A stretch of 64,000 nt of DNA, from contig NZ_JH601103.1 of assembly GCF_000245815.1 (NCBI RefSeq), positions 186,001 to 250,000 of the forward strand. The letters are read 5' to 3'. The notes beneath the pieces were generated by a model. It was given only the letters and a program-made list of their open reading frames with translations. It did not search any database and had not been told where the DNA came from. Of the stretch, positions 8,025-16,981 are shown in pieces; position 1 is the first letter of the stretch; each line of letters begins with the position of its first letter. The stretch comes from Dolosigranulum pigrum ATCC 51524. Its GTDB lineage: Bacteria; Bacillota; Bacilli; Lactobacillales; Carnobacteriaceae_A. The translations under genes were made by a program, and so were the position numbers.

Positions 8025-8900
8025 GTGAGTGAGTTACAAGCAGATGGATTAGATCAATGGAAGGAATATGTCTTCGAGTTGTATCATACGGATGATTTTC
8101 CACTCGATGTGAACGGCTTAACTTATTTTGCGCTGACAGATGCATTAATTAAGTATGCAGGATGGGCAGAACAGCCACTTGTCTACTTTTGGCCGTCTGA
8201 TCCCTTAATTTTCTTAGGGATGGTGGATTCCAAATTACCTCATCTGAACGATGGACTAAAGGTCTTCGAAGAGGCTGGGTATGAGTATATTGTGCGTAAT
8301 TCGGGGGGATTAGCCGTTGTAAGTGATCCTGGTGTATTGAATTTTTCGATTATCTTTCCAGAAGAACATCAACGACTGGATATTAATCGAGCTTACAGTC
8401 GGATGCATGAGCTTATTTCCCAAGCCTTAGCCCCATATGGTGTTGAGGTGAATGCGATTGAAGTGCCAGAATCATACTGTCCGGGTGATTATGATTTAAG
8501 TATTCATGGACGTAAGATTGCTGGAATCTCACAGCGGCGGATCGGTCAAGGGGTGGCAGTGATGATCTATATTAGTATGAACGGTGATCAAGACGTACGT
8601 TCACGCTTAATTAAGTCCTTCTATGATCGTGGTCTTCAAGGCAAGACCATTAATTGGGACTATCCTGATATCGATCCAAGTGTCATGACAACTGTAGAAG
8701 CTGAGATTGGAGAGCCCATCGATGTAGCCAAGATGACTGAGTTAATTATCCAAGTGCTACAAGACAATGCACATGGTCAAGCATTGCGCGAAGGAAACTT
8801 TACCCACGATATTTTATCCACCTATATGACCGCCTATGATAAAATGGTGATGCGCAATAAGAAACTATTGGGTTCCGCATTCGATAAGGAGGCATACTAA
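8025..8900 (+). CDS. lipL: Octanoyl-[GcvH]:protein N-octanoyltransferase / lipoate-ligase fold protein
   Basis: A 291-residue member of the biotin/lipoate protein ligase fold. RNSGGLAVVSDPGVLNFS is the lipoyl-binding loop, HGRKIAGISQRR carries the conserved lysine, and ESYCPGDYDLS carries a cysteine (about Cys152) at the place of the catalytic cysteine of LipL-type amidotransferases, so I prefer LipL (moves octanoyl or lipoyl from GcvH to E2 subunits) over a true ATP-using lipoate ligase. The GTG at 8025 is preceded by GGGGGAT. Its stop overlaps the next start in TAATG. No gcvH or E2 gene is in the window. Confidence 0.8.
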   Translation: MSELQADGLDQWKEYVFELYHTDDFPLDVNGLTYFALTDALIKYAGWAEQPLVYFWPSDPLIFLGMVDSKLPHLNDGLKVFEEAGYEYIVRNSGGLAVVSDPGVLNFSIIFPEEHQRLDINRAYSRMHELISQALAPYGVEVNAIEVPESYCPGDYDLSIHGRKIAGISQRRIGQGVAVMIYISMNGDQDVRSRLIKSFYDRGLQGKTINWDYPDIDPSVMTTVEAEIGEPIDVAKMTELIIQVLQDNAHGQALREGNFTHDILSTYMTAYDKMVMRNKKLLGSAFDKEAY

Positions 8901-10249
8901 TGACCCAAGACGTCACATTCGAACAAAAGAATAAATTAAATGATGAAAAAGTCTTCCGCGACCCGGTCCATGACTATATCCATGTTAATGATCAGTTAAT
9001 TATGGATTTAATCAACTCGCGCGAATTTCAACGTTTGCGCCGCATTAAACAACTCGGTACGGCGCAGTATACCTTCCATGGTGCGGAACATTCCCGCTTT
9101 TCGCATTCCTTAGGGGTCTACGAACTCACGCGAAAGATGATTAACAACTTCCAGCGCCATTATTCAGATGTGTGGAATGACCAGTATCGACTCGTTACCT
9201 TGTGTGCTGCACTACTGCACGATATCGGTCATGGTCCCTTCTCACATACGTTTGAGAAGATCTTCGATACCGATCATGAGCAATTTACGATTGATATTAT
9301 TTTGCAAGAGGGAACCGAAGTACATCATATCTTGCGACAAGTATCCGATGACTTTCCCAATCAGGTCGCAAGTGTCATCACCGGCGAACATCCTAATCCT
9401 CAAGTGGTCCAACTCATTAGTTCCCAAATCGATGCCGATCGGATGGATTATCTATTACGCGATGCTTACTTTACGGGAGCAACATATGGCGCCTTCGATT
9501 TAGCCCGTATTATGCGAGTGATGAAACCTTATGAAGACGGAATTGCCTTCTCTCACCGCGGCATGCATGCGGTTGAAGATTATATTTTGTGTCGCTATCA
9601 GATGTACATGCAAGTCTACTTCCACCCTGCTTCACGAGGCATGGAAGTTACCTTGGACCGCTTATTGAAGCGAGCACGCCAACTCTATAGTGAAGATAAA
9701 TTAGATTCGCATGCTCCTTTACTAGAGCCATTCTTTGCTGAAGAGCATTCATTGCAAGATTATCTGCGAATTGATGATACGACTTTCTACGTGGCTTTGA
9801 CGCATTGGACGGATAGCTCAGACCCTTACTTGAGCCAGCTTGCTCGGATGTTTTTGGACCGGAAGCCACTGAAATCTGTTGAATTCGATCATGAGACAGA
9901 TCAAGACTTGGTAGATACGTTGCGTAATATTGTCGAGAATGTGTATTATGACAAAGACTTGTTCACCATGGTTAATACCACCTTTGATATTTCTTATGAT
10001 TATAAACTAAAACAAAAAGCCCCCATTATGCTCTATTATCCGGACGGGAGCTTGATTGAACTGGGAGAAGTTAGTAAAATCGCCAATATTTTAAGTGATA
10101 GTATTCATGGAGATGATCGACTGTATGTGCCACGTGAATTTATTAAACCATCTGATCAAGATTACATGAGTATGTTCGCTGAGAGCTTGCACGAATTCAG
10201 TCAGTATATCCATAATGGCAAAATCACCCGCCCTAAGTCATCTAATTAG
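8900..10249 (+). CDS. HD-domain phosphohydrolase (YwfO/dGTPase-like)
   Basis: A 449-residue HD-superfamily phosphohydrolase. Metal ligands are visible in AEHSRFSHSLGV (first His), LLHDIGHGPFSHTFE (the HD pair) and IDADRMDYLLRDA (distal Asp). This matches the YwfO group, which hydrolyses nucleoside triphosphates with some preference for purine deoxynucleotides or is linked to nucleotide homeostasis; the exact substrate here is unknown. Its start overlaps the stop of the preceding lipL-like gene by one base, so the two are coupled. The same pairing of an LplA-like gene with an HD gene occurs near ywfL/ywfO in Bacillus. Confidence 0.85.
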   Translation: MTQDVTFEQKNKLNDEKVFRDPVHDYIHVNDQLIMDLINSREFQRLRRIKQLGTAQYTFHGAEHSRFSHSLGVYELTRKMINNFQRHYSDVWNDQYRLVTLCAALLHDIGHGPFSHTFEKIFDTDHEQFTIDIILQEGTEVHHILRQVSDDFPNQVASVITGEHPNPQVVQLISSQIDADRMDYLLRDAYFTGATYGAFDLARIMRVMKPYEDGIAFSHRGMHAVEDYILCRYQMYMQVYFHPASRGMEVTLDRLLKRARQLYSEDKLDSHAPLLEPFFAEEHSLQDYLRIDDTTFYVALTHWTDSSDPYLSQLARMFLDRKPLKSVEFDHETDQDLVDTLRNIVENVYYDKDLFTMVNTTFDISYDYKLKQKAPIMLYYPDGSLIELGEVSKIANILSDSIHGDDRLYVPREFIKPSDQDYMSMFAESLHEFSQYIHNGKITRPKSSN

Positions 10250-10290
10250 CCCAATTGAACAAAACACCCCAACCAAAAAGGAGATACAAC

Positions 10291-11106
10291 ATGTCTATAA
10301 AATTATTAGCAATTGATATTGATGATACCTTACTGACATCCAGTCACGAGGTACACTCAGCTGCCCCCGAGATGATTTCTCGTGCACTTGAAGCAGGTGT
10401 CAAAGTCGTCTTATGTACCGGGCGTGCTACCCCGAGTGCGATGCGCTACGCCGAAGAGCTCGGCTTGAAGGACGCGGGACAGTTTTTAATTACGTATAAC
10501 GGAGCTGTTACGACGAACTTAGCTGACGATACCATTTTTGCGGATGCGACATTAGATCTTGATGATATCCGCACGTTATTTGATGTGAGTGAAGAGATTG
10601 GTGCGCACGCACACGCGATCGCTGACGGAGGTATTTTTACACCAAACAACCCACTTAGTCCTTACACTGTTCGTGAAGCTTGGTTGACAGACTTACCCCT
10701 CTTCTATCAACCTGTTGATGAACTCGATGAGTCACTGATTTATAATAAATTCATGATGGTCGATGAACCAGATATCTTAGATCGCGCACAAGCACATATG
10801 AAAGAACATTACAGTAACCAATTCACCGCCTTACGTAGCCAACCTTATTACTTAGAGATGATTCATCCCCAAGCAAGTAAAGGAAAAGCTGTCGCTTATT
10901 TAGCTGAACAATTGGGAATTGACCTCAGTGATACAATGGGGATTGGTGATAGCGGGAATGACCTAGATTTAATTACCACCTGTGGCATCGGTGTTGCAGT
11001 TGGTAACGCCATCGATGAACTGAAAGACTTGGCCGATTATATCGCGCCTACCAATGATGACGGTGGTGTCGCTCACGCGATTGAAAGATTTATTCTTAAA
11101 TCCTAA
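10291..11106 (+). CDS. Cof-type HAD-superfamily phosphatase
   Basis: A 271-residue haloacid dehalogenase phosphatase with a type IIB cap. Motif I is DIDDTLL, motif II is the threonine in LCTGR, the lysine is in ASKGKAV and motif IV is GIGDSGNDLDL. These enzymes dephosphorylate sugar phosphates, flavin or pyridoxal phosphate; the substrate cannot be told. The ATG at 10291 has AAGGAG at the right distance; an upstream TTG at 10255 has none. It ends the plus-strand group and faces the hexosaminidase across a strong two-way terminator. Confidence 0.9.
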   Translation: MSIKLLAIDIDDTLLTSSHEVHSAAPEMISRALEAGVKVVLCTGRATPSAMRYAEELGLKDAGQFLITYNGAVTTNLADDTIFADATLDLDDIRTLFDVSEEIGAHAHAIADGGIFTPNNPLSPYTVREAWLTDLPLFYQPVDELDESLIYNKFMMVDEPDILDRAQAHMKEHYSNQFTALRSQPYYLEMIHPQASKGKAVAYLAEQLGIDLSDTMGIGDSGNDLDLITTCGIGVAVGNAIDELKDLADYIAPTNDDGGVAHAIERFILKS

Positions 11107-11118
11107 CAATCTAACAGA

Positions 11119-11166
11119 TAAAATGGCTAATTATCCACACATCATGTGGACAATTAGCCATTTTTG
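11119..11166. terminator. Bidirectional terminator between HAD phosphatase and GH20 genes
   Basis: AAAATGGCTAATT pairs with AATTAGCCATTTT around a loop that itself holds TCCACA/TGTGGA. T runs exist on both strands, so it can end both converging transcripts. Confidence 0.9.
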
Positions 11167-11174
11167 GTTACTCA

Positions 11175-12272
11175 TTAGTTTGAAAACTGCTGATTATTTT
11201 TCTGGGCAAATGTTTCAAGCCAGTGTTTAAGATGCGGTTCGATATACGGTACATCCGGATCGTCACACCAAGCGGCAATCATGCTACCAATTGTCGGAAT
11301 AGCTTCGTCTTCATCTTTCAACACTTGATTAAATGGTACCTTATTCATGCCATCCAAGCCTTGTTCTAAGTTATACCAGCCGCTCTCTTTATCCTCGCGA
11401 CCAATCACATAATACCATGAATCATTCGTGTTCAAGATATCATGCCCGCGCTCGCTGAAGTAATGCGAGGAGGCTACCTCATAATCTTCCCAGCCCGCTG
11501 TCCAGTACGCAATCACAATATTGGAATCGAATGTTCCTTGATCACTCACATAATCGAAGTACAGACCATCATTGAACGCAATCGGACGTAAACCGTGCTG
11601 CTTCAATAGATGTGCTAAATCATTGGTATAAGCTACAAAGTCCGCATATTCTCCGCATTTCTGTAAGTTCTTCCAGCCCGGCATCCAGTTCGGAATCGCA
11701 TCATTAGCATACTCATCCAAGCCCATATTGAAGAAAGCTACTTTCCCTTCAAAGTACGTCGCATACAACTCAACAAGTGCCTTCGTAAAAGCAACTGCTC
11801 GATCATTTTTTAGATCAACTGTTCTTTTTGATACAGTTGACTCTCCGGAATCCGGATCATGATAGACATAGTTGGGCGCTTCGATGCCTAAATGCTTCAT
11901 TGCTTCTAGGATAGCATCCATATGGCCCGGTGTATTGACAGCCGGAATCAGCTCAATATCGCGTTCTCCCATATAGACCAGCAACTCATCCATCTCTGCT
12001 TCCGTTAGTGTATTCCCATTCGGATCATCATAATAAGCCACATTTCCGACCTTAATCGCTTCTTGGACTGCCTCACTCTCATAAACCGTCCCCGCAACAT
12101 CTAGACGCATATCATTCAATATAAGGCGCAGACCATCATTGCCGACCAACAAGTGCAAATGTGTATAACCATTGTCCGCTAGCATATCGACTACATTTTT
12201 TAACTGCTCTAAGGAAAAATACTTCCGTCCCGCATCAAGTGATACAACACGCATCTTATCTACCATCGCCAT
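11175..12272 (-). CDS. Beta-N-acetylhexosaminidase, GH20 family, cytoplasmic type
   Basis: A 365-residue family 20 glycoside hydrolase that removes terminal N-acetylhexosamine from glycans. The barrel starts at once with SLDAGRKYFSLEQLKNVVD, then HLLVGNDGLR, PAVNTPGHMDAI, and the catalytic Asp-Glu pair in NMGLDEYAND. There is no signal peptide, no GH20b domain and no wall anchor, so it probably acts inside the cell on imported oligosaccharides, like the intracellular GH20 enzymes of streptococci. GGAGGCTAATAT precedes the ATG. The gene lies after msrA with a 34-bp gap and no clear terminator, so some read-through from serS-msrA is possible. Confidence 0.88.
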   Translation of the reverse strand: MAMVDKMRVVSLDAGRKYFSLEQLKNVVDMLADNGYTHLHLLVGNDGLRLILNDMRLDVAGTVYESEAVQEAIKVGNVAYYDDPNGNTLTEAEMDELLVYMGERDIELIPAVNTPGHMDAILEAMKHLGIEAPNYVYHDPDSGESTVSKRTVDLKNDRAVAFTKALVELYATYFEGKVAFFNMGLDEYANDAIPNWMPGWKNLQKCGEYADFVAYTNDLAHLLKQHGLRPIAFNDGLYFDYVSDQGTFDSNIVIAYWTAGWEDYEVASSHYFSERGHDILNTNDSWYYVIGREDKESGWYNLEQGLDGMNKVPFNQVLKDEDEAIPTIGSMIAAWCDDPDVPYIEPHLKHWLETFAQKNNQQFSN

Positions 12273-12306
12273 ATATTAGCCTCCTTTTTTGCATCCAGTT
12301 AACCTA

Positions 12307-12834
12307 TTAATCCCAGTGCTCATCTAAGAAATCATCGCGCCCACTTCCCTTACGGTAACGGGTGTAGTGCGCATTATTTTTCTTATAAAAATCTTGATGA
12401 TAGTCTTCTGCCGGGTAGAAGGTCTCCTTCTCTTCAATGGAAACAACAATCGGCTTAGTAAAACGGCCACTCGCATCCAACTCACGCTTAGACTGTTCAG
12501 CAATAACTTTCTCTTCTTCATTCTCATAGAAAATCACCGGACGATATGAATCACCACGATCAGCAAATTGTCCACTCGCATCGGTCGGATCAGTCTGTTG
12601 CCAGTAAATATTAACTAATTCTTCGTATGACATCTTACTCGGATCATACGTAATCTCAACCGCTTCAGTATGCCCCGTCGTCCCTGAACAAACCTCTTCA
12701 TAGGTGGGATTCTCCACATGACCACCTGTGTAGCCGGATAAAACTTGTTCGATCCCATCTAATGAATCGAACGGCTTCACCATGCACCAAAAACATCCCC
12801 CAGCAAATACTGCTGTCTTAAAATTATGACTCAT
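12307..12834 (-). CDS. msrA: Peptide methionine-S-sulfoxide reductase A
   Basis: A 175-residue MsrA that repairs the S form of oxidised methionine in proteins. The catalytic motif AGGCFWC lies near the N-terminus, followed by LSGYTGGH and TEAVEITYDP; the C-terminal part has EDYHQDFYKKNN. The start ATG abuts the stop of serS directly (TAAATG), so translation is likely coupled and both share the Ser T-box leader. No MsrB is fused or adjacent. Confidence 0.96.
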   Translation of the reverse strand: MSHNFKTAVFAGGCFWCMVKPFDSLDGIEQVLSGYTGGHVENPTYEEVCSGTTGHTEAVEITYDPSKMSYEELVNIYWQQTDPTDASGQFADRGDSYRPVIFYENEEEKVIAEQSKRELDASGRFTKPIVVSIEEKETFYPAEDYHQDFYKKNNAHYTRYRKGSGRDDFLDEHWD

Positions 12835-14130
12835 TTATTTTTCCTCCTTAATTACTGTCTTCCCACCCATATAAGGCACGAGCACGTCCGGAATTTTCAC
12901 GCTGCCATCCGGTTGTTGATAATTCTCAAGAATCGCTGCGACCGTACGTCCTACTGCTAAACCAGAACCATTCAGAGTGTGTACTAACTTCGGATTCCCT
13001 TCTTCATTGCGGTAACGAATCTTCGCTCGTCGCGCTTGGAAATCTTCGCAGTTCGAGCATGAACTAATCTCACGATAAGTCTCCTGCGCTGGAATCCAAA
13101 CTTCAATATCATATGTCTTCGCAGCTGAGAAGCCCATATCCCCCGTACATAACGTCAACACGCGGTACGGCAATTTCAACTCTTGCAAGATCTCTTCCGC
13201 ATTGACCAACATCTTCTCTAACTCATCATAAGACGTCTCTGGCTCAGAGAACTTCACCATCTCAACTTTATTGAACTGGTGCAAACGTATCAATCCCCGT
13301 GTATCGCGACCCGCACTCCCCGCTTCAGAGCGAAAACTTGGTGACAGTGCCGTCAAGTAGATTGGTAACGTTTCTTCGATAATTTCATCCGCATAAAAGT
13401 TAGTCAATGGAATCTCCGCTGTTGAGATCATCGTCAGTGGGTGCTTATCAACTTGGAAAACATCTTCCGTAAATTTCGGGAATTGACCGGTTCCATACAT
13501 CGCCTGATCATTGACTAAATAAGGCGGAATCATCTCACGATAACCATTCTCATCCACATGCTTGTCCAACATATAATTGTACAAAGCTCGCTCCAAGCGT
13601 GCGCCTAAGCCCTTGTAGTAAAGAAAACGCGAACTCGCCACCTTCGCCCCACGTGAAAAGTCTAAAATATCTAAATCTTTCCCTAAATCCCAGTGTGCTT
13701 TAGGCTCGCCATTAGGAAAATCTGAGAAATCAGGGATAAACTCATCTCCCCAACGTTTCACTTCAACATTATCTTCTTCATCCTCACCTACCGGCACTGA
13801 TTCATGTGGTAAGTTCGGTAACCAAGATAACTGCTCTTGCAGACGTTCCTCAATCTCAGCTAACTTCTCATCAAGGTCTCTAATTTCTGCAGCAACTTCT
13901 TGCATCTCAGCAATCGCATCCTCAGCTGATTCACCGGCTCGCTTCTTCTCACCGATCGTACTGGATACATCATTACGGCGCTGCTTCAAGGTTTCTGATG
14001 TTTGGATGAGCTCACGTCGCTTCTCATCTAACGCTACTAATTCATCAACAACTTCAGCAGCCACTCCTCTCGACTGCAACTTCTGCTTATATAAATCAAT
14101 CTGCTCGCGCATGCCCTTCATATCTAACAT
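12835..14130 (-). CDS. serS: Seryl-tRNA synthetase
   Basis: Class II aminoacyl-tRNA synthetase charging tRNA-Ser. The 431 residues comprise the N-terminal antiparallel coiled-coil arm (about 25-105) that holds the long variable arm of tRNA-Ser, and the catalytic core with motif 2 (SAGRDTRGLIRLHQFNKVE) and motif 3 (LNGSGLAVGRTVAAILENY). Length and motifs are standard. It is preceded by a T-box leader with a TCC serine specifier and followed without a gap by msrA. Confidence 0.98.
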   Translation of the reverse strand: MLDMKGMREQIDLYKQKLQSRGVAAEVVDELVALDEKRRELIQTSETLKQRRNDVSSTIGEKKRAGESAEDAIAEMQEVAAEIRDLDEKLAEIEERLQEQLSWLPNLPHESVPVGEDEEDNVEVKRWGDEFIPDFSDFPNGEPKAHWDLGKDLDILDFSRGAKVASSRFLYYKGLGARLERALYNYMLDKHVDENGYREMIPPYLVNDQAMYGTGQFPKFTEDVFQVDKHPLTMISTAEIPLTNFYADEIIEETLPIYLTALSPSFRSEAGSAGRDTRGLIRLHQFNKVEMVKFSEPETSYDELEKMLVNAEEILQELKLPYRVLTLCTGDMGFSAAKTYDIEVWIPAQETYREISSCSNCEDFQARRAKIRYRNEEGNPKLVHTLNGSGLAVGRTVAAILENYQQPDGSVKIPDVLVPYMGGKTVIKEEK

Positions 14131-14164
14131 GACTATCGCTCCTTTATCTCTTAATTTTTATTCT

Positions 14165-14456
14165 GAAAAAGGCAGTCCCTATCCCTCAACTAGGGACGAA
14201 GACTGCCTCTCGCGGTGCCACCCAACTTTCAAGCCATGCCATTAAACAGGCCTAGCTTGCACTCAACTTGGATAACGGATCTACCGAAATAACTTGTACA
14301 CAGGGATCACTTAGCAGTCATCCCTGTCCTTGGTCATTATTTACTCATCTGCTGGATTCAGCACCTTCCTCTGTCAGCTCACACCACCCGCTGACTCTCT
14401 GTTAGATTCCGCTACTTACTAGGACAGATGATTCGTATTTAATTATTCATTTAATT
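14165..14456 (-). promoter_or_regulatory. T-box leader for serine (serS-msrA)
   Basis: Read on the minus strand the leader shows a Stem I with the AGTAGCGGAA element, the GGTGTGAGCTGACAG region, and the specifier loop GAATCCA giving the Ser codon TCC at 14354-14356. The T-box sequence GGGTGGCACCGCG is at 14211-14223, and the terminator AGGCAGTC/GACTGCCT ends in TTTTT (14166-14170). Uncharged tRNA-Ser should stabilise the antiterminator and turn on serS and msrA. Confidence 0.93.
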
Positions 14457-14462
14457 AGTTCT

Positions 14463-14491
14463 ATTGTACCGCTAAATCAATACAGGTGCAA
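14463..14491 (-). promoter_or_regulatory. Promoter of serS
   Basis: On the minus strand -35 TTGCAC (14486-14491), 17 bp, -10 TACAAT (14463-14468). The start would fall just before the T-box Stem I. Confidence 0.75.
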
Positions 14492-14542
14492 ATTTAAAGC
14501 TCGATATTATTTAGTAAGATCGCTTGTCTAAATAGGCACTAA

Positions 14543-14794
14543 TCTCTACCAGATAGGAAAAAGGTATTTCAATTTATTTATAATTATGATATTGTATATG
14601 AAAACGGGCAAGTAACCGTTAATAAAGAAATGTTGGCTAGTCGCTATAGAGAAGAACAAGCGGAATATATTGCAGAAGGTATCAATGTTTTGTATACTGA
14701 AGACAATATTCAGGGACATCTTCAAGCTGCAGTCTACCAAAGACGTTTTCTCACCTGCATGCGCGATGAAATGATCGGTCTAATTCCCGGGTGA
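14543..14794 (+). pseudogene. Orphan 3' gene remnant
   Basis: An 83-codon frame is open from a stop at 14540 to TGA at 14792-14794. Its translation reads like a real helical protein (VYENGQVTVNKEMLASRY, then REEQAEYIAEGINVLYTEDN) but it has no start with a ribosome site; the only internal ATG is at 14630. I take it as the tail of a decayed gene. I do not recognise the family. It lies between the serS promoter and the membrane-protein gene at 14863. Confidence 0.35.
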
Positions 14795-14862
14795 ATCGTT
14801 TTAATGCTCACTTCGGCTCATCACTTTTACTTTGTTAATTAAATTGGAAAAGAGGACACATC

Positions 14863-15402
14863 ATGAAAGAATATTTTTTAGTTGAATCTATGGAAATGAA
14901 TGCAATTTTGGGACTTGCTGTTGTTGGACTTATTATCGGAATAATGGTGCAATTAAATGATGCCAAAAAAATTATAATTCCTGGACAACCTGGCAAAATG
15001 AAACGACTTTGGAATATTGGCTACACAGTGATTATCTCTGTTGCATTAGGAATCTATACGTTTATGTACCAGCAAGCACCCGCTACTATTCTCATTATTA
15101 TCGCCCTGATTATCATCAGTCGGATACTTTCAGTGAAGTATTATGGACTAGCCGAAAACAATATTCATTGTGAGATTAAATTATTCGTCAATGCCGGGGG
15201 AAGTATGGGAGCCATGTTCCCTATTCGTAATGTGCATAAAGTCTCTTACCAAAAAGCAAGTAACGCCACCTTAACGAATGACAAAATGGATAAAGTTATT
15301 TTAAAGTTTGATATGAATCAGGGAGAAGAACAACGATTAGAATTTGATCGATCAAAACAACAAGATATTGAAAACTTCTTGCAAGAAAAAGAATTGCTTT
15401 AG
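14863..15402 (+). CDS. Small membrane protein with PH-like C-terminal part, unknown
   Basis: A 179-residue protein with about three hydrophobic segments (near 13-30, 48-66 and 71-88) followed by a ~85-residue soluble part rich in strands (VHKVSYQKASN, KVILKFDMNQ) ending in a helix, which resembles small bacterial PH-domain membrane proteins in layout. AGAGGA stands before the ATG. It sits alone between two gene remnants and is AT-rich, so it may be accessory. Function unknown; I cannot name the family. Confidence 0.6.
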   Translation: MKEYFLVESMEMNAILGLAVVGLIIGIMVQLNDAKKIIIPGQPGKMKRLWNIGYTVIISVALGIYTFMYQQAPATILIIIALIIISRILSVKYYGLAENNIHCEIKLFVNAGGSMGAMFPIRNVHKVSYQKASNATLTNDKMDKVILKFDMNQGEEQRLEFDRSKQQDIENFLQEKELL

Positions 15403-15423
15403 TCATTAACCAGCTATTAATTA

Positions 15424-15571
15424 TTATTGTGCAACATCTGCTTGAGTCAATCGCTTATGCTTAGGGAGCTGACGATTTTGACGAGCCATTTTTTCCAAAT
15501 TATTCCCGATCATCTTCTTCATCTAAATGTTTACCTTTTAGCTTTAATTTGGTACACTTAACGTGAGTCAT
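15424..15571 (-). pseudogene. Frameshifted remnant, possibly an IS30-like transposase N-terminus
   Basis: On the minus strand a frame starting at 15571 (MTHVKCTKLKLKGKHLDEED) stops after 23 residues, and a second frame (15522-15424) continues with LEKMARQNRQLPKHKRLTQA before stopping. Joined by one frameshift they give a basic helix-turn-helix-like N-terminus. GKHLxEEDR followed by a helical stretch recalls the start of IS30-family transposases, but this is a weak similarity by eye. The remainder of 15403-15667 holds no gene. Confidence 0.3.
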
Positions 15572-15667
15572 ATTTCTCTGTCCTTTCTGTATGGGTGTGA
15601 ATGCTATCAGATTAACAGAGAATATGGCTTTTTTTAGTATTTTCTTGCTTGCATTTAATTATACAAC

Positions 15668-16981
15668 TTACCTTAAATTTTTCCACCATTGACTGATATT
15701 GCGCTGAAGACGTTGAAAGATATTCAACTGCTCGGATGCTTCTGTCGTTACAATTGGAAAGGTAAAATAATCCTCCGGCAAGTCACCGAGATAGTCCAGT
15801 CCTGCTTCGGTCGGATGCACGGTGGCAGTTCCCACTGTTTCGCCTGCCACAAATGGTGGTTGTAACTGCTCATTTTTATCGACGGCAGATTGATCCATCT
15901 CATACGTCACTTCATACAAATCTGCTACTTCTTCTGGTAAGTAGACCGGCAAGTTCCCCTCGATCTCCAAATCAACTGTCTCTATTGTTCCATCAGCTAC
16001 GGGATAATCGGTCAATTCTTCATGATGTAAGTTCACTTGTGGAACATTGATATACTCCAAGTCAGCCATGGCATAATCAAACAATTTTGCTGTTGCATCG
16101 AAGCGACTGAATTTATCCATAAAGCCATCACCCGCATGCAACACCACGGAAATAAGAGGTGTTGGTTCCTGATCTAAATAGCCAACAAAACTGCCTCCCG
16201 CATTAATTGTTGTGCCTGTCTTCAAGCCTTTCACCCCAGGATAAGCATAAGGAAATCCCGGCAGCATAAAATTATAGCTACTGACGTCTTGTTCTGCCGG
16301 CGAGTCAGGCCGGTATGTATAGCTCGTGAGTGCTGTAATTTCTAGTATTTCAGGAAAATCAGTCACTAATCGCTGGGCTACCGCCGCTAAGCTACGTGCT
16401 GACATGCGGTTCTCATCATCCGTGGCTGTATTGAGCAGTGGACCGCCTTGTAAATCTTCATTATTCAGTCCTGTTGCATTCACTAAATGCGCGTCTTCCA
16501 GGCCCCAATCGGTCATTAATTCGCGCATCTGGGTAACAAACGCTTCTTCTGAACCCGCAATATGCTCTGCTAAAGCAACGGTCATTGCATTGGCACTGGC
16601 AATACTCATCCCCATAAATAACTCGCGAACTGTAAATGTATCTTCCTGATTAAGCGGTAAGTTAGCTAGTTTGGGATCTTCCGTCAAGTCCATCACGTAA
16701 TCACTAATATTAACTGGTTCCTCCCAATCCAACTCACCGGCATGAATCTTTGATAGTGTAATATATTGGACAATCATTTTTGTAGTTGAAGCGATCTCAC
16801 GCACTTCATGACCTTGTTGATCAACTAAGACTTGACCACTCTCGGCATCAATTAAGACCGCTGATTCAGCAGGTACATTCGGCGCATTCGCGAAGCCTGC
16901 TAAAGCAGTAATTGGCTGAATGAAGATGAGAATTAGCGCAACCCCCACCATCCCTATTAACTTATGCATGACTTGTTTCAT
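15668..16981 (-). CDS. dacA: D-alanyl-D-alanine carboxypeptidase (class A low-mass penicillin-binding protein)
   Basis: A 437-residue secreted or membrane-held carboxypeptidase that trims the terminal D-Ala of peptidoglycan stem peptides. A signal peptide (GMVGVALILIFIQPITALA) is followed by the serine-peptidase S11 motifs: SxxK in IASTTKMIVQ, SxN in SIASANAM and KTG in LKTGTTINAGG; a beta-rich PBP5 C-domain and a final basic amphipathic helix (IFQRLQRNISQWWKNLR) complete it. The ATG at 16981 overlaps the stop of the histidine kinase (TAATG) after GGGGGAG, so kinase, regulator and enzyme form one unit. Confidence 0.93.
   Translation of the reverse strand: MKQVMHKLIGMVGVALILIFIQPITALAGFANAPNVPAESAVLIDAESGQVLVDQQGHEVREIASTTKMIVQYITLSKIHAGELDWEEPVNISDYVMDLTEDPKLANLPLNQEDTFTVRELFMGMSIASANAMTVALAEHIAGSEEAFVTQMRELMTDWGLEDAHLVNATGLNNEDLQGGPLLNTATDDENRMSARSLAAVAQRLVTDFPEILEITALTSYTYRPDSPAEQDVSSYNFMLPGFPYAYPGVKGLKTGTTINAGGSFVGYLDQEPTPLISVVLHAGDGFMDKFSRFDATAKLFDYAMADLEYINVPQVNLHHEELTDYPVADGTIETVDLEIEGNLPVYLPEEVADLYEVTYEMDQSAVDKNEQLQPPFVAGETVGTATVHPTEAGLDYLGDLPEDYFTFPIVTTEASEQLNIFQRLQRNISQWWKNLR

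Noticed and set aside
14546..14740. Minus-strand 64-codon hydrophobic frame
   Set aside because: It is antisense to a plus-strand frame with better protein character and has no ribosome site.
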